Origin: Candidatus Hydrogenedentota bacterium | Lineage (GTDB): Bacteria; Hydrogenedentota; Hydrogenedentia; Hydrogenedentales; JAGMZX01 | Length of the DNA stretch: 64,000 nucleotides | Direction: 5' to 3' | Assembly: GCA_029556545.1 (NCBI GenBank) | Contig: JAKQEQ010000049.1 | Location: forward strand, 19,602-83,601 | Shown: positions 8,625 through 15,072 of the stretch, piece by piece | Position numbering within the stretch: position 1 is the first letter of the stretch | Layout: each line of letters begins with the position of its first letter | Translations under genes and position numbers: made by a program | Notes under the pieces: model-generated | Told to the model about the DNA's origin: nothing | Seen by the model: only the letters and a program-made list of their open reading frames with translations | Database searches by the model: none

Positions 8625-10283
8625 TTACGCCACATTCAAGTACCGCCTCGGCCGCACCACGCGCGGCGTAATCGGCTCGACGCTCACGACCTGCACGTCC
8701 TGGGGCAAGTCCGGCACATAGGAACGAATGTTCTGCGGCGTGAGCGTCGTGCGGAGTTGTTCGAGCGCTTCCGCAACGGCATTCTCGACGTCCTCGACGG
8801 TGATTCCCGATGCTCCGGTCGCAATCTCGCGGCGGCAGGCGCTGCGCCGCGCGGTGCGGCAGACCTGCTCGAAGACGCGCCCGCTCGCAAGTTCCCGCGC
8901 GCGGATGGTGCGGGTCTGGCTGTCGGCAAGACGAATCTTGCACACCGCGTTGTCGCCGTTCGGCGCGTAGAAACGGGAGACCGCCACATCAATCACGTCT
9001 TCCCGCGTTCCCGCGGCGTCGTGACCGTTGACCGCATAGGGAAGCGACTCGGGCAGGTGCACGCCGAAGATGGCGCGCCCGGCGTCGAGGTCCGGCGGCG
9101 GCACGTAGATTTGCAGGTCGGAAAGGCGCTGCATGAGCGCCGGGTCCAGCAAGTCCTTGCGGTTCGTCGCCGCCACGATGATGCCCGGAAGCCGCCCGTT
9201 AAAGCCGTCAAGCCCCTCGAGCCAGCAACTCGTCACGTCGTCGCGCCACTTGTTCAAGCTGTCCCCCCGGACGCGCCCCATGCTCTCGGCGTCGTCGAAG
9301 AAGGCCACCCAGTCCTCCTCGCGCCGCAGCATGTCAATCAAGCGCCGGATGTTCTGCTGGGTTTCGCCCACGTATGCGCTGAGGTAGTCGCTGGGCTGGA
9401 TGTGGGCGAACTTGAAGCGGCGGCCGAGCAGCCGCGAGCATTCCGCGGCGATGAAGCGCGCGGTGGTCGTTTTCCCGCAGCCGGGCGGTCCCCAGAAAAG
9501 GATCGAGCTTCCGAGTTCGAGGCGGTACTTGGCGGCCACGTCCGGCTTCTCGTACCTCCCGAGAATGAGGAGGTGGATATCCTCCAGCATGGCGTCCAGG
9601 CCGCCGATCTGTTCCCGCCTGATATCGGGCGCCTCTTCGAGGAAGATGCGGCGCGGCTCCTTGCGTTCAAGCCGCTCATAGACAAACCACGTGTTGTGGT
9701 CCCAACGCACCAAGTCGCCCGGCTCGAGCACCGTATCCAACAGCGCGCCGGCCCGGTGCAACACGACCTCCTCGTCCCGCCAGCGGACCACGACACGCGC
9801 CGCGTCGATGTTTCGCTCGAACGACGCGATCTCGCCGCAGGGCGGCGGTCCCAGCGCCGACCGTTCCAGTACGACATTCAGGTCATGCGCCAGCAGCACC
9901 TCGCCGCCGATGTCCGCGGGCGAGAGTTCAACCTCGTTAGCGATGGCCACGACGCGCCGGGCGGAACCGTGCGCGACGACCGCGCGGGTCCCTTCGCGCG
10001 TCTCGATATGCCCGAGGAAGACCGCCGGGTGCCACGGCGGCGCCAGCGCCTCGCGCTTCAGTTCCTCGAGCGTCCCCGCGAGTTCGCGGTTCACGCCGTG
10101 AAGTTCCGTCACGGTGGCGCCGAGTGTCTGAAGCCGGTCGAGCATATACCGATCGAGCAGTTCCGCCTTACGCGGCGCGGTCGCGCGGAACTGGTTCATC
10201 AGCATGAGCTTCTCATCGATGCCCGGCGCCCTTTCGCCCACGGCCCCGATCATTTCGAGAAAACTCTGGTCTGGTATCGACAT
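8625..10283 (-). CDS. Mpa/ARC-type proteasomal AAA+ ATPase
   Basis: 552 residues, ATG at 10283 after AGGAGG with an 8-base spacer. Layout matches Mpa/ARC: an N-terminal helical, coiled-coil-like part (about 35-80), interdomain OB-like region (about 85-205), then one AAA module with Walker A GPPGCGKTT (265-273), pore-loop-like AYVGETQQN (303-311), Walker B AFFDDAES (327-334) and AATNRKDLLDPAL. In Mpa/ARC the ring threads pupylated proteins into the 20S core. Two differences are visible: the catalytic glutamate of Walker B is Asp (FFDD rather than FFDE), and the C-terminus is RYLNVA rather than the QYL end used for 20S docking. No 20S subunit gene is present in the window, so the partner protease is unknown or encoded elsewhere. 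It sits between the JAMM gene and the Pup block. Confidence 0.9.
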   Translation of the reverse strand: MSIPDQSFLEMIGAVGERAPGIDEKLMLMNQFRATAPRKAELLDRYMLDRLQTLGATVTELHGVNRELAGTLEELKREALAPPWHPAVFLGHIETREGTRAVVAHGSARRVVAIANEVELSPADIGGEVLLAHDLNVVLERSALGPPPCGEIASFERNIDAARVVVRWRDEEVVLHRAGALLDTVLEPGDLVRWDHNTWFVYERLERKEPRRIFLEEAPDIRREQIGGLDAMLEDIHLLILGRYEKPDVAAKYRLELGSSILFWGPPGCGKTTTARFIAAECSRLLGRRFKFAHIQPSDYLSAYVGETQQNIRRLIDMLRREEDWVAFFDDAESMGRVRGDSLNKWRDDVTSCWLEGLDGFNGRLPGIIVAATNRKDLLDPALMQRLSDLQIYVPPPDLDAGRAIFGVHLPESLPYAVNGHDAAGTREDVIDVAVSRFYAPNGDNAVCKIRLADSQTRTIRARELASGRVFEQVCRTARRSACRREIATGASGITVEDVENAVAEALEQLRTTLTPQNIRSYVPDLPQDVQVVSVEPITPRVVRPRRYLNVA

Positions 10284-10295
10284 AGTTGCGTCCTC

Positions 10296-11351
10296 CTATG
10301 ACGAGGCTTCGCCTCGTCCGCCATCTGCCCGCAGCATGTGAAAACCACGCTGCAAAATCCGCGTACGCCGCCACCCGTAGAGGTCGAAGCGCAAGCCTCG
10401 TTGCCCGTCCGTGACGACCAGCGCGACGCTGTAAGCGTGCGGGAACAACGTCGCGTGAACTTGCTGGTCCGCCGCGCTGAAGAAGCATTCTAGGGAACAG
10501 GTCGCGCGCTTCTCCGGCGGGCAGTCCTTGCACCACTCCTTCGCCGGGTGCGAGTGGTACCACCCGAGGGGCGTCTCGGAACCGCCGCGCAGTCGGATCG
10601 CGTCCCGCGCGGCGGCCCAGGTTTCCCCGGTAAACGTAAGCGAGGCGCTGTCCGCCTGGACATGTTCCGCGGGCAATTGCGCCGTCACCTCGGCGAATAA
10701 CTCGCCCGCGTCCGCGTCGCGGCAGAGCCGCCCAATGAGCATGCCGCCCGTCTCGCACGGTCCGGCGTCTCGCACGAGCGCCGCAATCCGTTCCAGCATC
10801 GAGGCGGGGAAGAACACCGGGAAGTCGTCGGTCGTGTCGGGCCCGCAGACCATGGACCGCGCGAGGTACGGATCGAGCGCGCTTGCATGGACCGGCAACG
10901 GGTCGCCCGCCTCGCGGATGCGCACAGAACCGTCGTCGCTCGGCCCGCCGCAGCCATTCTTCTCGTGCGCAAGCACGCCGTACTGGAACGTATCGCCCTC
11001 CTTCAGCACCCCCCGCGCCACCAACTGCACCGAAGCCGCCTCGGCCAGCTTGCGGAAGTAGGTGATTGGCACAATCACGCCGCCGTCCGCGTCCGGATCG
11101 GGGCCGGCCGCGACGTTCTCCAGCGCCACCTTCACGCCCGCCACGTGCGGCCGGCCCGACTTCGTATCCCAGATAGGCTGGACAACACCGTCGCTGTGAA
11201 AGGCGTCCGGCGACAACCGGCCCCGGCGCAGCGCGGTAAGCCGCGCGTCCTCGTAGGCGGGGCCCCAATCCGGCTCGACCGCGGCTTCGCCAAGGCGGTC
11301 GCCGTCCTCCTTGTAGAGCGTCAGGATGAAGCTGTAAGAGCTTTCAACCAT
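10296..11351 (-). CDS. JAMM/MPN+ metalloisopeptidase with N-terminal domain and cysteine insert
   Basis: 351 residues from ATG 11351, chosen because AGAGGG lies 7 bases upstream; a GTG at 11369 would add six residues. The C-terminal half is a JAB/MPN domain with a complete JAMM set: E200 in CETGGMLIG, H266 and H268 in GWYHSHP, and D295 in FFSAAD. Such enzymes use zinc to cut isopeptide bonds after Ub-like tails or to trim Ubl precursors. Between the HSHP and the SAAD there is an insertion with four cysteines (C274, C277, C285, C289; CKDC ... CSLEC) that could bind a second zinc. The first 160 or so residues are a separate unrecognised domain. The gene ends in a perfect 8-bp hairpin (10300-10318) and lies 12 bases before the ARC ATPase. 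It is the likely deconjugase of the Ubl encoded just upstream. Confidence 0.9.
   Translation of the reverse strand: MVESSYSFILTLYKEDGDRLGEAAVEPDWGPAYEDARLTALRRGRLSPDAFHSDGVVQPIWDTKSGRPHVAGVKVALENVAAGPDPDADGGVIVPITYFRKLAEAASVQLVARGVLKEGDTFQYGVLAHEKNGCGGPSDDGSVRIREAGDPLPVHASALDPYLARSMVCGPDTTDDFPVFFPASMLERIAALVRDAGPCETGGMLIGRLCRDADAGELFAEVTAQLPAEHVQADSASLTFTGETWAAARDAIRLRGGSETPLGWYHSHPAKEWCKDCPPEKRATCSLECFFSAADQQVHATLFPHAYSVALVVTDGQRGLRFDLYGWRRTRILQRGFHMLRADGGRGEASS
10300..10318. repeat. Perfect hairpin at the JAMM/ATPase junction
   Basis: GACGAGGC-TTC-GCCTCGTC is an 8-bp perfect inverted repeat with a 3-base loop. It covers the last codons of the JAMM gene and lies just upstream of the AGGAGG of the ATPase gene, so it could adjust relative expression. 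There is no T-tract, so it is not a typical terminator. Confidence 0.6.
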
Positions 11352-11370
11352 ATTCAACCCTCTCTTCACA

Positions 11371-11387
11371 GCGGGCGCGTCGCCCGC
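11371..11387. repeat. Perfect hairpin in the Ubl/JAMM gap
   Basis: GCGGGCG-CGT-CGCCCGC is a 7-bp perfect inverted repeat lying in the 41-base gap between the Ubl stop and the JAMM start. It belongs to a GGGCG-N3-CGCCC palindrome family also seen at 3213-3225 and 40245-40263. Confidence 0.6.
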
Positions 11388-11392
11388 GATCC

Positions 11393-11665
11393 TCAGCCCG
11401 CCGCGATATCCCTCTGGATTGTTAGAGCATCGTTTGGTTCGAGCACGTCGCCGACGATCTCGCTGTTGTGCAAATGTCGGCCTTCGCGATCGAGGCGGGC
11501 GGTCCAGACTGTTTCCTCGCCATCCCCGGGATTCGCCGGGAGATGGAGCCGGTCAAGAATCCGGCCAAAGGCCTCGCCCCACGAGGCTTCAAGCGGAAGT
11601 TCAGTCACGTAACTCCGCTGGCCGGTCATGTCTCTGACCCGCACGCTCACAGTTTCTGCTGCCAT
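11393..11665 (-). CDS. Ubiquitin-like beta-grasp protein (Ubl)
   Basis: 90 residues, ATG at 11665 preceded by AGGAGGTGA, a full match to the anti-Shine-Dalgarno, with a 7-base spacer from AGGAGG. The sequence has the ubiquitin-type strand-helix-strand layout: VSVRVRDMTG, strand YVTELPLEA, helix WGEAFGRILDRLHL, then TVWTARLDREGRHLHNSE, a glycine-containing VGDVLEPNDALTIQ close to the ubiquitin LxDxxIQxxSTLHL region, and the tail RDIAAG ending in a single Gly. A C-terminal glycine is what an E1 would adenylate; no extra residues follow, so no processing is needed in principle. Its start overlaps the upstream gene by 19 bases. The gene neighbours (E1, E2, RING, JAMM) make the role as conjugated modifier likely; sequence alone would not. 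Confidence 0.8.
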   Translation of the reverse strand: MAAETVSVRVRDMTGQRSYVTELPLEASWGEAFGRILDRLHLPANPGDGEETVWTARLDREGRHLHNSEIVGDVLEPNDALTIQRDIAAG

Positions 11666-12573
11666 GAAATCACCTCCTCTCGGACCCGGTTCGAACCCCG
11701 CGCCTGTCCGGCCTCCGGGGACCATCCCCGACGGCGCAGAAAGGCGCTTGCGACGCGCGGACTGCTCAAGGCGAGTAGAGGCCCGCCGCACAAGCCCGCG
11801 GCCACCGTCAATGCTTCGAGCACGCGCCCCAACAGGAAACTCTGCGGCCGATCCTCCCACTGGTGCTCGAATCCGACCCCCTCGTCCGTCGTCACCGGGC
11901 GCACCAGACGGACCAGCCCCGAAGCCGCCAGCAGCAGACTGCCGGCGGCGGCGCGACACGCGGGGTCGACGCCCTCGGGCGCATGGAAGCGCCACTGCGC
12001 GCGCGGCGGGGAGCCGCACGTCAGCAGCACGCGCTCGGAACAGCGAGCGCGCCCCACCTCGACCGCCACGTCGCCCGTGGCGCGGGGCGCGCTCTGCCAT
12101 CCTGCTTCGGCGCAGAGTTTGGCCCAGTCGATTGTTTCCGCGTCGCCTTCAAGCGGCGCCGCGCAGGACACTGCCGCCCCCTGTTCGTGCCATGCCTGGC
12201 GTATGCCCTCAAGCGCGCGCGCCACCGGAGATCGCAGGTCCACTCCGCGCGTCAGCGGGATTTCCGCGAACAACCTGGGCTGGCCGCCGTCGCCGATGCC
12301 GAAGCGCACCCCACCCCGCAACGTTGCGTTGCGCTCGATCAACGCCAGCGCCCCCTCGGGGCTGTCCTCCAGAAGTTTGTGTATGGCTTCCGAGCACGGC
12401 GCCCGCAACAGAAGCCAGTCCGGTTGCAGGCGCGCCCCGCCGCGGACCATCACGCCGTTCTTCGTTGTGAACGCGAACGCGTCCGCACCACACGGCTCGA
12501 TGCCCGCGCCGGCCTCCTCGAAGGCGTCGCGCACTGCCTTCAACCACGGATTCGCGGAAGTTGTTGTTATCAT
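11647..12573 (-). CDS. Unrecognised protein of the Ubl operon
   Basis: 308 residues from ATG 12573, which follows AGGTGAG with a good spacer; a GTG at 12582 would add three residues. I do not recognise a family. The sequence has a predicted alpha/beta make-up with repeated two-domain feel: an N-terminal half with AFAFTTKNGVMVRGGARLQ and WLLLRAPCSE resembling a bacterial secretion-chaperone-like or YbjN-like fold, and a second half with QWRFHAPEGVDPACR and FLLGRVLEAL. Eight or so cysteines are scattered without a zinc pattern. It lies between the E2-like and Ubl genes with 9-base spacing and a 19-base overlap, so it is a core member of the operon; adaptor or Ubl-binding protein is a guess. Confidence 0.75.
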   Translation of the reverse strand: MITTTSANPWLKAVRDAFEEAGAGIEPCGADAFAFTTKNGVMVRGGARLQPDWLLLRAPCSEAIHKLLEDSPEGALALIERNATLRGGVRFGIGDGGQPRLFAEIPLTRGVDLRSPVARALEGIRQAWHEQGAAVSCAAPLEGDAETIDWAKLCAEAGWQSAPRATGDVAVEVGRARCSERVLLTCGSPPRAQWRFHAPEGVDPACRAAAGSLLLAASGLVRLVRPVTTDEGVGFEHQWEDRPQSFLLGRVLEALTVAAGLCGGPLLALSSPRVASAFLRRRGWSPEAGQARGSNRVREEVISWQQKL

Positions 12574-12582
12574 GGCGCTCAC

Positions 12583-13101
12583 CTATGATGCCTCCGCCGC
12601 ACGCACGTTCACCGCGACGCGCCGCCGCTTGAGGGGCCGCTTGTCAACCGGAAGCCGATCGAGGCATCGCCGCCCCCATGCCGCGGCCTCGTGGTTGAGC
12701 GCGTCGCCCCAGTTGACCTTCTGATAGGTCCAGATATCATAACACTGGTACAGTATATCAACTAGCTGTGTCCCTTCGCCGAGGCGACCCGGGCAGATGA
12801 AGGGCGCCCTAATTTGCGGGTGCCAGGCGTGGGGCGGGCACAACCAGGTGAGTACTTCGAAGGGCGTGCAGCGCTGCAGATAATCGTCCGGAAACCATAT
12901 GCCGACGTCGCAGAACGGCGCCTCCCCGATCTCCCCCGTCACCGGGTCACGCACGAGGCCGCGCGCGTGAAAACGCGCAATATACTTCCGCACGGGGTCT
13001 CCGGCAAACGGCTTGAGTTCAAGAATGTCGCTCTGGTCCGCGAGTTCCATTGCCGCGACCAAGTTGCGTTCGAGAAACGATCTCGTCTGATAGTCCAACA
13101 T
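12583..13101 (-). CDS. E2-like (UBC-fold) conjugating protein
   Basis: 172 residues. The ATG at 13101 overlaps the E1-like stop as TGATG, and GGAGGAAGG lies 4-12 bases upstream; a GTG at 13116 would add five residues. The middle part follows the E2 fold: a strand FCDVGIWFPDDY, PFEVLTWLCPPHAWHPQI, then APFICPG, matching the E2 HPN(I)...ICLDI block in which the Cys (C103 here) forms the thioester with the modifier. VDILYQCYDIWTYQKVNW follows where E2 proteins have the helix after the active site, and the Trp is in the expected region. The C-terminus is very basic. Its order between E1-like and Ubl genes supports the call. The canonical E2 Asn before the Cys is not obvious. Confidence 0.82.
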   Translation of the reverse strand: MLDYQTRSFLERNLVAAMELADQSDILELKPFAGDPVRKYIARFHARGLVRDPVTGEIGEAPFCDVGIWFPDDYLQRCTPFEVLTWLCPPHAWHPQIRAPFICPGRLGEGTQLVDILYQCYDIWTYQKVNWGDALNHEAAAWGRRCLDRLPVDKRPLKRRRVAVNVRAAEAS

Positions 13102-14237
13102 CAGACCTTCCTCCACGGCGCGTGCGCGAAGCCGTTACACGCCAGTTGCAGGTGGACCGGACTCCGGTCCGGCGCGGACACCGTAAACACGTCGCCGGGG
13201 CGCAGGCCGAGTTGCGCGAGACTGCGGCGCCGCTCGGCGGCGCTGAGTTCGGTCAGCACGAGTTGATCGACGAGGTCGAAGCCCGCGGCGATATTGCGTT
13301 CGCCGCACAACCGGCACAGGCGCTGCCGCGCCGTGAGGCGGTCCGCGAGTCGCAGCGGGATCGCTATACGGCCACAGCCGTTCGCGCAAGTCAGCGCCCG
13401 CGTGAACCGCCGATGTTCGAGGGACAAGGCGCTTGGCTCGCGGGACAGCGCCGCTTCCGCGAACACGTCGCCAAGGGCCACATCCTCGGGGCGCACGTCC
13501 AGGATGCGGATATCCCACCGCTGATGATCAAAGCGGCACGCGGGATTCCGCGTGAAGCGCGTCACTGTGCAGGTCTGATTCCGAAGATCGAACATCGCTT
13601 GGCGGCTGACGGCCGGCGCTTTCAGGCCCGTCCCTAACAATGCGCTCACCTCAATGGCCTGGAGGCCGGCCGCCAGCGCGCCGAGCGCGGAAGGCGCATT
13701 CGTCGCGGCAGTCGCCGCGGTACTGCCATCGCAGTGGTATTCCTTGGCCAGGTTCCGGTAGTGGCCCTCGTGCCACGCACATTCCAGGCACGGCGCGTCG
13801 TCGCCGGACAGGTACACACTGACCCGCGCCAACAAGTCAGGGCCGTCCACGGCAACGTCGACCAGCGGCAACCCGAGCCGCCACGCCACCTGGTTCATGT
13901 AGAGGCGCGCACCACGGGAATCGACACAAGAGACGAGTATCCCGCCTCGCAACCAGCCCCAGGGCACGTCCTCGATCCGGCCGACGAAGGCCGCGGTCGC
14001 GCGAACGCCGAACCGGCGCAACCAACGCGCTTGTACGGCCGCCTTCGGCTTGCCGACATCGCACGGCAAGATCCGCTGTGAAACGAGGTTCTTGGCTTCG
14101 TAGGAATCGTAATCCACGAACAACACGGGGCCGGCCCCCGGGATACTGGGGATCAATGCGGCGAACGGGCTGCCGGTATTGCCGCAGCCGACCACGATGA
14201 GCGGCGCATTGGCGTCTATGACGACTGTGTCAGACAT
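13101..14237 (-). CDS. ThiF/E1-like activating enzyme
   Basis: 378 residues from ATG 14237, which overlaps the upstream stop by 8 bases (ATGTCTGA); a longer upstream frame is of poor composition. Rossmann adenylation domain: VVGCGNTGS (15-23), acidic strand end FVDYD with the E1-type AKNLVSQR (48-55), GKPKA (62-66) and VSCVDSRGARLYMN (102-115, the Asp and Arg/Asn of E1 proteins). CLEC (150-153) and later pairs CANGC and CRLC are likely zinc ligands. C169 before a GLQAIE helix is placed like the catalytic Cys of ThiF/MoeB proteins. It should adenylate the C-terminal Gly of the Ubl (11393-11665) and pass it to the E2-like protein. The C-terminal 100 or so residues after the Rossmann domain carry extra Cys pairs and are not assigned. 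Confidence 0.9.
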   Translation of the reverse strand: MSDTVVIDANAPLIVVGCGNTGSPFAALIPSIPGAGPVLFVDYDSYEAKNLVSQRILPCDVGKPKAAVQARWLRRFGVRATAAFVGRIEDVPWGWLRGGILVSCVDSRGARLYMNQVAWRLGLPLVDVAVDGPDLLARVSVYLSGDDAPCLECAWHEGHYRNLAKEYHCDGSTAATAATNAPSALGALAAGLQAIEVSALLGTGLKAPAVSRQAMFDLRNQTCTVTRFTRNPACRFDHQRWDIRILDVRPEDVALGDVFAEAALSREPSALSLEHRRFTRALTCANGCGRIAIPLRLADRLTARQRLCRLCGERNIAAGFDLVDQLVLTELSAAERRRSLAQLGLRPGDVFTVSAPDRSPVHLQLACNGFAHAPWRKV

Positions 14238-14808
14238 GGCGGTAGAGTTCCTCGGGCGTCCACACGAACGTCCCGTCCAACGCCGGAAGCGGCTGGCGGC
14301 AGCTCTTACAGGTGGGGGCGATCGTGTAGCAGGGCAGCGGCCGATCTGGATCGTCCGGCATGTCGTGGTACCAGGCGCCACACCGGCTGCAACGCCGGAC
14401 CTGTTGGCCAGGCAGAAGTTCCAGAAGACAACAGGGGCAGGTCACTTGCCGCCCGAGGTCCGGCATGACCTCGGATTGCGATAGCCGCTCGGTCGAGAAG
14501 AACGCGCGCACGCCGCCCGGCAGCCGGATTTCGTCACGATCGGCGAGCAAGTGAATGCCAAGGCGAATCGCTTCGCCATTCACACGCACGGCTGGGTCCC
14601 CGGTCAGGATCGCCCAGTGACCCTCGCCGTCCTGGTCGCATGGCATCAACGTGGTCGCTCCCTGCAGCGCGTCCGCCTCTTCAATCGGGCGCAGGGCCAC
14701 CGCGCCGTCGTCCATTTCGATCAGGCCGGCCATCACCTGATCAAGGCTGAGGGGTTCCCAGACGCGCTTCGCGTCTTCATTCTTGACTTGCCGCCACAAT
14801 TGCGCCAT
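14230..14808 (-). CDS. RING-like/FHA-like protein, E3 candidate
   Basis: 192 residues from ATG 14808; the frame continues upstream to 14877 but with no site as good. Residues about 60-110 (WAILTGDPAVRVNGEAIRL ... ADRDEIRL) look like the core of an FHA domain. Residues 124-170 contain eight metal ligands in treble-clef spacing: C124-x2-C127, C140-x2-C143, H148 in WYH, C160, C167-x2-C170. This is the pattern of prokaryotic RING families, which are known from operons with E1, E2, Ubl and JAMM genes. It is the first gene of the run and overlaps the E1-like gene by 8 bases. Working as an E3 or as a substrate adaptor that reads phosphothreonine through the FHA part is inference; the Ser/Thr kinase at the end of the cluster would be a natural partner. 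Confidence 0.78.
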   Translation of the reverse strand: MAQLWRQVKNEDAKRVWEPLSLDQVMAGLIEMDDGAVALRPIEEADALQGATTLMPCDQDGEGHWAILTGDPAVRVNGEAIRLGIHLLADRDEIRLPGGVRAFFSTERLSQSEVMPDLGRQVTCPCCLLELLPGQQVRRCSRCGAWYHDMPDDPDRPLPCYTIAPTCKSCRQPLPALDGTFVWTPEELYRHV

Positions 14809-14877
14809 GATGCCGCCGCCTCGCCGTTCGAAACTTTCGACTGACTGTCGAGCGCGCTTTGCGCCCTTCCAACGCAT

Positions 14878-15072
14878 TGATTATCCGATCTCAGGAATGG
14901 GGATGCGGCGATCTCGCGAGTGTTACAGTCCGTGGGCGTTCATATTGAGCAGGATAGACGGGGGTAACACGGTTGGGGTGGGCGGCGGTGTTACACGGGC
15001 GTTACAATCGCGATACGTGGTGTTACAGCGTATTCGGGGATTCGCAGCGGTCCGCGTTTGTCGGCGTTGGGC
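14878..15072 (-). promoter_or_regulatory. Leader of the Ubl/Pup operon with phased GTTACA boxes
   Basis: Four GTTACA copies on the plus strand begin at 14922, 14990, 15001 and 15022, and an inverted GTAAC lies at 14964-14968. Three of the boxes are 11 and 21 bases apart, close to whole helical turns, so a protein could bind them on one face. A weak -10-like GATAAT (minus strand, about 14879-14885) is present without a good -35. The boxes are not found as a cluster elsewhere in what I read. An operator for the cluster is plausible but unproven. Confidence 0.5.

Noticed and set aside
8757-10301. 514-codon plus-strand frame opposite the ARC ATPase
   Set aside because: Arg/His/Val-rich shadow of the real gene with no domains.
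11393-12100. 235-codon extension of the Ubl frame upstream
   Set aside because: It would overlap most of the 308-aa gene; the ATG at 11665 has AGGAGGTGA and gives a proper beta-grasp length.
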